Origin: VRUE01 sp035556755
GTDB taxonomy: Bacteria > Actinomycetota > Thermoleophilia > Solirubrobacterales > 70-9
DNA: 11,300 bases
Direction: 5' to 3'
Assembly: GCA_035556755.1 (NCBI GenBank)
Contig: DATMEP010000095.1
Coordinates: forward strand, 1-11,300
Below the pieces are notes generated by a model. It was not told the DNA's origin and did not search any database. It was given only the letters and a program-made list of their open reading frames with translations. Every line of letters begins with the position of its first letter. Position 1 is the first letter of the stretch. Position numbers and translations under genes: made by a program. Below are positions 1-5,809 of the stretch, piece by piece.

Positions 1-679
1 CGAGATCGTCGACGACGGCGAGTGGTTCGACATCAAGCCGAAGTTCGCCAAGACGCTGATCACCTGCTTCGCCCGCTTCGGCGGCCAGCCGGTCGGGATC
101 GTCGCCAACCAGCCCAAGCAGCTGGCCGGAATCCTCGACAACGACTCAGCCGACAAGGCCGCCCGCTTCATCAACCTCTGCGACGCCTTCAACGTGCCGC
201 TGGTCTTCCTCCAGGACGTGCCCGGCTTCATGGTCGGCGCCAAGGTCGAGCACGCCGGGATCATCCGCCACGGCGCGAAGATGCTCTACGCGGTCAGCCG
301 CGCCACGGTGCCGAAGGTGACCGTGATCGTCCGCAAGGCCTACGGCGCCGGCTACTACGTGATGTGCGGCAAGGCCTATGAGCCCGACCTGATCGTCGCC
401 TGGCCCGGGGCGGAGATCTCGGTGATGGGCGCGGAGGGCGCGGTCAACATCATCGGCCGCTCGGCGATCGAGGCCTCCGACGACCCGGAGGCGACCCGGG
501 AGGCGATGCTGAACGCGGTCCGCGAGCAGATCGACCCCTACATCGCCGCCGGCAACGCGGTGATCGACGACATCATCGACCCGCGCGAGACCCGCCCGAC
601 GATCGTCAAGGCACTGCGCATGGCGAAAGACAAACACGTCGAGAAGCCGAAGAAACGCCACGGGGTGATGCCCGTATGA
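1..679 (+). CDS. Acyl-CoA carboxylase carboxyltransferase (beta) subunit, 3' part
   Basis: This is the C-terminal ~225 residues of a biotin-dependent carboxyltransferase of the PccB/AccD/MccB type, read from base 2; the start lies outside the window. Such subunits move CO2 from carboxybiotin to an acyl-CoA in the cytoplasm, together with a biotin carboxylase/BCCP partner not seen here. Family hallmarks are IVANQP (visible residues 33-38), QDVPGFMVG (71-79), the glycine-rich RKAYGAGYYVM (111-121) that forms an oxyanion hole, and ISVMGAEGAVNI near the end of the core. The position matching specificity-setting Asp422 of Streptomyces PccB is Tyr here (nt 356-358), so acetyl-, propionyl- or longer/branched acyl-CoA preference cannot be assigned. 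The C-terminal lysine-rich tail is normal. The stop overlaps the next start (ATGA, 676-679), so the two are likely cotranslated. The family call is firm; the substrate is open. Confidence 0.93.
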   Translation, partial: EIVDDGEWFDIKPKFAKTLITCFARFGGQPVGIVANQPKQLAGILDNDSADKAARFINLCDAFNVPLVFLQDVPGFMVGAKVEHAGIIRHGAKMLYAVSRATVPKVTVIVRKAYGAGYYVMCGKAYEPDLIVAWPGAEISVMGAEGAVNIIGRSAIEASDDPEATREAMLNAVREQIDPYIAAGNAVIDDIIDPRETRPTIVKALRMAKDKHVEKPKKRHGVMPV

Positions 680-1566
680 GCTCCTTCGGCGACCCGGTCG
701 TGATCAGCTGCTCGATCAGCGGCGTCGCGGCGAACCGCGAGCAGTGCCCGGCGATCCCCTACACGCCGGAGGAGTACGCGGCCGAGGCGCGGCGGGCCGT
801 CGACGAGGGCGCTTCGCAGATCCACATCCACGCTCGCAAGCCCGACGGCGTGCCGTCCTACGACGTCGAGGACTTCCGCGCGATCACCGACGCGATCCTG
901 GCCGAGGTCGGCGACGTGATCGTCAACTACTCGACCGGCGCGATCGGCATCCCGATCGAGAAGCGGATCGAGTACCTGCGCGAGCTGCGCCCCGACGTTG
1001 CCGCGCTCAACATGAGCTCGATGAACTACGCCAAGTACTCGAAGCGGCGCAAGGACTTCGTTTTCAAAACGGTCTTCGAGAACAGCTTCGACACGATCAT
1101 CCAATTCATTACAGCGATGGTGGAGCTCGGGATCAAGCCCGAGCACGAGTGCTTCGACGCCGGTCACGTCGCCAACCTCGACCCGCTGATCGACATGGGG
1201 CTGCTCGACCGTGAGCCGCTGCAGATCTCGCTGGTGATGGGCGTGAACGGCGGCATCCGTGCCGAGGCCCGCAACGTCGGCCTGATGGCCGGCCAGATCC
1301 CCGGCGGCGCCGAGGGCCCCAACCAGTGGCAGGTGATCGGCATCTCGCGCGACCAGTGGAAGCTGCTCGGCGCGGCGCTCGTCCTCGGCGGCAACGTCCG
1401 CGCCGGGCTCGAGGACAACCTCTACCTGCCGAATGGCGAGATGACGAAGTCGAACGGGGAACTGATCGCCAAGGCGCGGCAGATGGCCGAGGACATCGGC
1501 CGTCGCGCCGCCACCGTCGCCGAGGCGCGCGAGCTGCTGGGGGTCCCGAAGCGCGCGGAGGTCTGA
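676..1566 (+). CDS. BKACE (DUF849) beta-keto acid cleavage enzyme
   Basis: This is a 296-aa TIM-barrel Zn enzyme of the family typified by Kce (3-keto-5-aminohexanoate cleavage enzyme). The family condenses a beta-keto acid with acetyl-CoA to give acetoacetate plus a new acyl-CoA. Visible matches to Kce are the zinc ligands H50 and H52 (HIHAR), S86 in NYSTG, E158 in ECFDAGH, and R242, E246 and D247 in RAGLEDN; the R-to-E spacing of 4 equals Kce R226/E230. Kce Glu14, which as I recall contacts the substrate amine, aligns with Ala18, so a substrate other than the amino-acid-derived one is likely. Length is normal and the ATG start shares ATGA with the upstream carboxylase. The carboxylase and CoA-transferase neighbours support work on acyl-CoA/keto-acid intermediates. 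Family certain, substrate unknown. Confidence 0.92.
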   Translation: MSSFGDPVVISCSISGVAANREQCPAIPYTPEEYAAEARRAVDEGASQIHIHARKPDGVPSYDVEDFRAITDAILAEVGDVIVNYSTGAIGIPIEKRIEYLRELRPDVAALNMSSMNYAKYSKRRKDFVFKTVFENSFDTIIQFITAMVELGIKPEHECFDAGHVANLDPLIDMGLLDREPLQISLVMGVNGGIRAEARNVGLMAGQIPGGAEGPNQWQVIGISRDQWKLLGAALVLGGNVRAGLEDNLYLPNGEMTKSNGELIAKARQMAEDIGRRAATVAEARELLGVPKRAEV

Positions 1567-1568
1567 GC

Positions 1569-1988
1569 GTGGCGACCAGCATCCACCGCGCCGGCGTTGC
1601 CTGGGACGGTGGTTCTGAAGAGGACGTGCGCGCCCACGACGTGCTGCTTGGCGCCCAGTCGGTGTCGGGTTCCTCGGCCACGGAGTTCGGTGGCGACGGC
1701 GATCGCGCCAATCCCGAGAGCCTCCTCGTCGCTGCGCTCTCCAGCTGCCACATGCTCTGGTTCCTGGCGCTGGCCCGCAAACGCGGCTTCGCCGTCGCCT
1801 CCTACGAGGACGACGCCGACGGAGTCCTCGACGGCAAGCGCTTCACCGCGGCGACGCTGCGGCCGCGCGTCCGCTGGGAGGGCGAGCCCCCGCAGCCCGA
1901 GGCGATCGAAGAGCTGCACCGCCGCTCCCACGAGCTCTGCTTCATCTCCAACTCGGTCGAGTTCCCGGTCGGGGTCGAGCCGCAATGA
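1569..1988 (+). CDS. OsmC family protein
   Basis: This is a 139-aa OsmC/Ohr-superfamily protein. Members are small cytoplasmic thiol proteins, many of which reduce organic hydroperoxides with a Cys pair. The two Cys are C60 in the LSSCHMLWFL helix and C124 in ELCFISNS, and the conserved acid E50 sits in ANPESLLVAALSSC. The GTG start at 1569 is chosen because a perfect GGAGGT Shine-Dalgarno (1557-1562) lies 6 nt upstream, inside the end of the BKACE gene, with only 2 nt between that stop and this start. An open frame continues upstream to 1326 but overlaps BKACE and lacks OsmC similarity. The 3' end shares ATGA with the next gene. It may protect the pathway from peroxides or act on a thiol/thioester, which is inference only. 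It is closer to generic OsmC than to a named peroxidase. Confidence 0.88.
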   Translation: MATSIHRAGVAWDGGSEEDVRAHDVLLGAQSVSGSSATEFGGDGDRANPESLLVAALSSCHMLWFLALARKRGFAVASYEDDADGVLDGKRFTAATLRPRVRWEGEPPQPEAIEELHRRSHELCFISNSVEFPVGVEPQ

Positions 1989-3223
1989 CGCGCGAGCTGC
2001 CCCTCTCCGACGTCAGGGTCCTCGACCTGACCCGGCTGCTCCCCGGCGGCTTCTGTTCGCTGCTGCTGGCCGACCTCGGTGCCGAGGTGCTGAAGGTCGA
2101 GGACACCGGGATGGGCGACTACATCCGCTGGGCTCCGCCTTACTACGGCGATGAGTCCCAGCAGGAGCTGGGGACGCGCTCCTCGCTCTACCTCTCGCTC
2201 AACCGCGGCAAGCGCTCGATCCGCCTCGACCTCAAGAGCGAGGCCGGGCGCGAGGCGCTGTTGCGCCTGGTCGAGTCCCACGACGTCGTCCTCGACGGCT
2301 TCCGCCCCGGCGTCCTCGACCGGCTCGGGGTCGGCTACGAGCGGATGCGCGATGCCAACCCGGCGATCGTCTTCTGCGCGATCACCGGCTATGGCCAGGA
2401 CGGCCCTTACGCCCAGCGTGCCGGCCACGACATGAACTACCTGGGCCTGGTCGGCCTGCTCGGGCTGACCGGCGCCAAGGACGGCCCTCCGGTCCAGTCC
2501 GGCGGCCAGATCGCCGATCTCGGCGGCGGCGCCCTGATGGCCGCCTTCGGGGTGATGGCGGCGCTGCACGAGCGCCGACGCTCCGGCAAGGGTCAGATGG
2601 TCGACATATCGATGGCCGACGGCGCGCTCTCCTGGCTGGCGATGGTCGCCGGCCGCTACTTCTGCGACGGCGAGGTGCCGCGCCGCGGCGAGCAGCAGCT
2701 CGCGGGCGGGCTCCTCTGCTACCTGCCCTACGAGGCTGCCGACGGCTGGGTCACCTGCGGCGCGCTGGAGCCGAAGTTCTGGGCTGCCTTCTGTAACGGG
2801 GTAGAGAGGCCGGACCTGATCGAGTCCCAGTTCGAGGCGCCTGGCACCGAGGCGTGGCGCGCAGCCGCCGATGTCTTCCGCTCGCGCACTCGCGAGGAAT
2901 GGAAGGCCTTCAACGAAGAGCACGACTGTTGCATCGAGCCGGTTCTCGACCTCGACGAGGCGCTCGACTCCGAGCTGGTGCGGGCGCGCCAGATGGTGGT
3001 CGAGATGGAGCAGCCGCAGCTGGGGACGGTGCGCCAGCTCGGGGTGCCGGTGAAGATGAGCCGCACCCCCGGCGACCCGACCCGCCCGGCCCCCGCCTTC
3101 GGCGAGCACACCGACGAGGTCCTGCGCGAGGCCGGCTACTCCGAGGAGGAGATCGCCGCGATGAAAGAGTCGGGCGCAGCCGCCGGACCGAGCGCCGACG
3201 CCGCCCAGACCTTTCGGGCATGA
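1985..3223 (+). CDS. CaiB/BaiF family protein, alpha-methylacyl-CoA racemase-like
   Basis: This is a 412-aa family III CoA-transferase fold protein. The N-terminal block with VRVLDLTRLLPGGF, ADLGAEVLKVE (residues 29-39) and LNRGKRSIRLDLK (72-84) is typical. The segment RAGHDMNYLGL has His148, followed 30 residues later by Asp178 in QIADLGGGAL. That His/Asp pair with the same spacing is the catalytic pair of Mycobacterium tuberculosis MCR (H126/D156), the alpha-methylacyl-CoA racemase. True CoA-transferases use the Asp of this segment as the nucleophile, and Asp149 is present, so transferase activity is not excluded. The likely role is epimerising a 2-methylacyl-CoA or moving CoA between acids. 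It starts by ATGA overlap with the OsmC gene and ends by ATGA overlap with the MerR gene. The Ala/Gly-rich last ~15 residues look like a flexible tail. Confidence 0.9.
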   Translation: MTRELPLSDVRVLDLTRLLPGGFCSLLLADLGAEVLKVEDTGMGDYIRWAPPYYGDESQQELGTRSSLYLSLNRGKRSIRLDLKSEAGREALLRLVESHDVVLDGFRPGVLDRLGVGYERMRDANPAIVFCAITGYGQDGPYAQRAGHDMNYLGLVGLLGLTGAKDGPPVQSGGQIADLGGGALMAAFGVMAALHERRRSGKGQMVDISMADGALSWLAMVAGRYFCDGEVPRRGEQQLAGGLLCYLPYEAADGWVTCGALEPKFWAAFCNGVERPDLIESQFEAPGTEAWRAAADVFRSRTREEWKAFNEEHDCCIEPVLDLDEALDSELVRARQMVVEMEQPQLGTVRQLGVPVKMSRTPGDPTRPAPAFGEHTDEVLREAGYSEEEIAAMKESGAAAGPSADAAQTFRA

Positions 3224-3924
3224 GCGTCAAGGCGGAGACCTCCCTGCTCAAGGTCGGCGAGCTGGCCGAGGCATCAGGCGTCCCGGTGCCGACGGTCAAG
3301 CACTACCTGCGCGAGGGCCTCCTCCCCGAGCCGGTCAAGACGAGCCGCAACATGGCCTATTACCCGCCCGAGTTCGTCGACCGGATCAAGCTGATCAAGC
3401 AGCTGCAGGAGGAGCGCTTCATGCCGCTGCGCGCGATCAAGCAGGTGCTCGACGAGGATCCCGAGCGCGCCCGCGCCCTGGTCGAGCTGGAGGACCGCAT
3501 CCTCGACCGCGCCCTCGCCGGCGAGCGCACCCGGACCAGCGCCGCCGAGGTGCGCGAGCGCTACGGCGTGCCCAAGGAGGTGCTCGACCGGCTGGAGCAG
3601 CTGGAGATCCTCAGTCCCAACAGCCGCGGCTACTCACCGTCCGACATCAAGATCATCGAGGCGATCAGCCGCTTCCGCGCCGGCGGTTACGACGAGGAGA
3701 TCGGCTTCACCGTCTACGACACGCTGCGCTACAAGAGCGCCCTCGAAGAGCTGGTCCGCCAGGAGGTCGAGGTCGTGATGGATCGCCTCGCCGGCGAGGT
3801 CTCACCTGAGCGCGTGGTCGAGATGCTCGAAGCCGGCGCCCAACCCCTGCAGGACCTGATCGCCGCCCTCCACACCAAGCTGATGGTGGCGGAGCTAGAG
3901 CGACACCGCGCCAGCCGCACGTAG
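3220..3924 (+). CDS. MerR family transcriptional regulator with two HTH-like modules
   Basis: This is a 234-aa cytoplasmic regulator. Residues 9-77 form a clear MerR DNA-binding domain: LLKVGELAEASGVPVPTVKHY, the wing with REGLLPEP, the AYYPPEFVDRIKLIK helix, and LRAIKQVLDE. Residues 107-160 repeat the same logic (RERYGVPKEVLDRLEQLEIL, RGYSPSDIKIIEAISRFRAGG), so the protein seems to carry a second, degenerate MerR-like HTH. The rest (165-230) is helical, with no Cys cluster as in metal sensors. The ATG start at 3220 overlaps the previous stop (ATGA); the open frame continues upstream to 2854 but overlaps the CaiB gene. As last gene of the catabolic operon it is probably its local regulator, perhaps sensing an acyl-CoA intermediate (inference). 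The last 30 bp overlap the 3' end of the opposite-strand SDR gene. Confidence 0.88.
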   Translation: MSVKAETSLLKVGELAEASGVPVPTVKHYLREGLLPEPVKTSRNMAYYPPEFVDRIKLIKQLQEERFMPLRAIKQVLDEDPERARALVELEDRILDRALAGERTRTSAAEVRERYGVPKEVLDRLEQLEILSPNSRGYSPSDIKIIEAISRFRAGGYDEEIGFTVYDTLRYKSALEELVRQEVEVVMDRLAGEVSPERVVEMLEAGAQPLQDLIAALHTKLMVAELERHRASRT

Positions 3925-4884
3925 CTCGGCGAGGCCCTGCTGGTGGGAGACGATCGGGGCGTAGCCGAGCTCCTCGCGGGCCTTGGAGATGTCGATCGTG
4001 CACTCCTGGGTCAGCAGCCAGGAGCGGAAGGTCGTCATCGGCGGCGCGCCCTTCAGCGGTAGGAGCTTCCACGCCGTCTCGGCGACTCGCGCCAGCGGCG
4101 CTGCCGTCCAGGTGGGGAGACTGCGATCCGGCGGCTCGACCCCCTGGGTCTGCAGCATCGCGGTGACGAACTCGCGGAAGACGACCGGCTCGCCGTCGGT
4201 GACGAAATAGGCCTCACCAGGCCGCCCTCGCTTCGCCGCCAGCAGCAGGCCCTCGACCACGTTGTCGACGTGGGTCGTATCGGTGACGTTGCGACCGCCG
4301 CCGACCCAGGCCCATTTGCCTGCCTCGATCGTGTCGACCATCTCGGGCAGCAGGGTCGTGTCGCCCTTGCCCCAGACGAACCGGGGCCGCAGCGCAACCG
4401 TCTCGAAGCCTTCGCGGCTGGCATCGCGGACGACCTGCTCGGCCTTAGCCTTCGTCGCCGGGTACGGCGCTCGGGAGTCGGGCCGCAGCGGTGCCGTCTC
4501 GTCGACCTGCACCAGCGGCTCGCCGGCCATCAGGGCTGCCTCGGTGCCGCAGTGGACGAAGCGCCGCACGCCTGCCTCGGCGCAGGCCTCCAGCGTGTTG
4601 CGGGTCCCCTCGACGTTGCCTCGCTCGAACTCCTCCCACGGCCCCCACTCGCCGAGGTGCGCGGCGAGATGGAAGGCGACTTCCGTGCCGACGGCCCCCG
4701 CCTCGAGCGCGTCACGGTCGCTGAGGTCCCCGGGCACCGGCTCGGCGCCGAGCTCTTCGACGCGGCGAGCTGCAGCTTCGGAGCGGGCCAGCGCACGCAC
4801 GCTCGTCCCTTCCCGGGCGAGCCGTTCGATCAGCCGGCCGCCGATGAAACCCGATCCTCCCGTTACGAACGCCGCGCTGGCCAT
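3895..4884 (-). CDS. NAD-dependent epimerase/dehydratase (extended SDR)
   Basis: This is a 329-aa Rossmann-fold oxidoreductase of the extended SDR type, resembling 3-beta-hydroxysteroid dehydrogenase/isomerase and nucleoside-sugar epimerase relatives. The N-terminal TGGSGFIGG (residues 8-16) binds the dinucleotide, GDLSD (52-56) follows the second strand, and the catalytic YxxxK is Y141-PAT-K145 with T114 (HCGTEA) in the Ser/Thr position. RPRFVWGKGD and the HVDNVVEGLLLA segment are usual for the 3-beta-HSD-like branch. The substrate cannot be told; a sterol, terpenoid, hydroxy-acid or sugar-nucleotide substrate is possible. The ATG at 4884 has no Shine-Dalgarno, but a TAnnnT box lies 6 nt before it, suggesting a leaderless mRNA. 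The gene is divergent from the next SDR gene (24 bp) and its end overlaps the MerR gene by 30 bp. Confidence 0.88.
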   Translation of the reverse strand: MASAAFVTGGSGFIGGRLIERLAREGTSVRALARSEAAARRVEELGAEPVPGDLSDRDALEAGAVGTEVAFHLAAHLGEWGPWEEFERGNVEGTRNTLEACAEAGVRRFVHCGTEAALMAGEPLVQVDETAPLRPDSRAPYPATKAKAEQVVRDASREGFETVALRPRFVWGKGDTTLLPEMVDTIEAGKWAWVGGGRNVTDTTHVDNVVEGLLLAAKRGRPGEAYFVTDGEPVVFREFVTAMLQTQGVEPPDRSLPTWTAAPLARVAETAWKLLPLKGAPPMTTFRSWLLTQECTIDISKAREELGYAPIVSHQQGLAELRAAGAVSL

Positions 4885-4908
4885 CGAGTGAAGTTATAGC
4901 CTCTCACT
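4885..4908. promoter_or_regulatory. Divergent leaderless promoter pair between two SDR genes
   Basis: Only 24 bp separate the two ATGs. On the + strand TAGCCT (4897-4902) lies exactly 6 nt before the ATG at 4909. On the - strand TAACTT (4896 down to 4891) lies exactly 6 nt before the ATG at 4884. Both fit the TAnnnT -10 consensus, and this distance puts transcription start at or next to the A of the ATG, the usual layout of actinobacterial leaderless genes. Neither gene has a Shine-Dalgarno. The two boxes abut back to back around a TATA core (4895-4898). A short inverted repeat AGTGA/TCACT (4887-4891, 4904-4908) flanks them and could be an operator. No experimental support. Confidence 0.5.
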
Positions 4909-5752
4909 ATGCGATCGGCGTTGATCACCGGGGCGTCGACCGGTATCGGCAGGGCCACTGCGACGCATCTCGATGCCCAAGGATGGCGGGTCTTCGCCGG
5001 GGTGCGCAGGGAGGAGGACGCTGACTCGCTGCGCGCCGACGCGTCGGCGCGACTCGTCCCGCTGATGCTCGACGTCACCGACCCGGCGCAGATCGCCGCT
5101 GCGGCGGAGCGGGTCGGCGGCGAGGTGGGGGAAGCTGGGCTCGCCGGGCTGGTCAACAACGCCGGCATCGCGGTGCCGGGGCCGCTGGAGGCGCTGCCGA
5201 TCGACGACTTTCGCCGCCAGGTCGAGGTCAACCTGACCGCGCACGTGGCCGTGACCCAAGCGATGCTGCCCGCGATCCGCCGGGCGCCCGGCCGCGTCGT
5301 CTTCGTCACCTCGATCGGCGGCCTGATCGCCTTCCCGATGTTCGGCGCCTACCACGCCGCCAAGTTCGGGCTGGAGGCGGTCGGCGACGTCTTCCGCCGC
5401 GAGCTGCGGCCCTGGGGAATCTCGGTCTCGCTGATCGAGCCCGGCTCGATCGCGACGCCGATCTGGGAGCGGGGCATGGAGGAAGCTGACGCGTTCGTCG
5501 CGGCGGCCGGCGACGAACCGCGAAAGCTCTACGGCAAGCCGATCGCCGCCTACCGCAAGGTCGCCGAGCGAACCGCGGCACGCGGGAATCCCGCCCGAGA
5601 AGGTCGCGCGCGCGATCGAGCACGCACTGAGCGTCCGCCGTCCCCGCACCCGCTACCTGGTCGGCGCCGACGCCAAGGTCCAAGCGCGCCTTCGTCACGT
5701 CATCCCCGCGCGCATCCTCGATCGCGTCATCGCCCGCATGACCGGGATGTAG
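4909..5752 (+). CDS. Classical SDR oxidoreductase, apparently frameshifted near 5586
   Basis: This is a short-chain dehydrogenase/reductase using NAD(P). Visible are TGASTGIG (residues 7-14) for cofactor binding, LDVTD (54-58), NNAG (83-86), the catalytic S135, Y148 and K152 (YHAAK), and EPGSIATPIW after the active site. After residue ~226 (nt ~5586) the frame dissolves into Arg/Pro-rich shadow sequence running to 5790. The +1 frame (from ATC at 5588) instead gives a normal SDR C-terminus, IPPEKVARAIEHAL, then RYLVGADAKVQARL and a TAG at 5750-5752. Removing one base from GGGAA (5584-5588) restores a 280-aa protein, a normal SDR length. The cause may be a sequencing error or a real mutation; the first 226 residues include all catalytic ones. 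It ends 5 nt before a strong hairpin. The substrate is unknown. Confidence 0.82.
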
Positions 5753-5756
5753 TCGA

Positions 5757-5802
5757 CGCTTGGCACTTTCACCCCCCTCCAGCGTGGTGAAAGTGCCAAG
5801 CG
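5757..5802. terminator. Bidirectional hairpin terminator
   Basis: A perfect 17-bp inverted repeat has arms CGCTTGGCACTTTCACC (5757-5773) and its complement (5786-5802), with a 12-nt loop. It begins 5 nt after the SDR stop and ends 8 nt before the complement of the cyclase stop, so it lies exactly between two convergent genes. There is no U-tract on either side, as is common for actinobacterial terminators. The position and perfect pairing support a two-way terminator; it could also be a copy of a dispersed palindromic repeat. Confidence 0.75.
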
Positions 5803-5809
5803 CGAATCG

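Noticed and set aside
1059..1071. AT-rich palindrome CGTTTTCAAAACG inside the BKACE gene
   Set aside because: It encodes conserved-looking protein sequence in frame and has no promoter or gene end nearby; likely chance.
1802..3109. Long - strand open frame (435 codons) opposite the CaiB gene
   Set aside because: Arg/His/Ala-rich composition with no family motif; mirror of a high-GC gene with clear motifs on the other strand.
4262..4899. Two + strand frames of 209 codons opposite the epimerase
   Set aside because: Both are antisense shadows of a gene with intact TGGSGFIG and YxxxK motifs.
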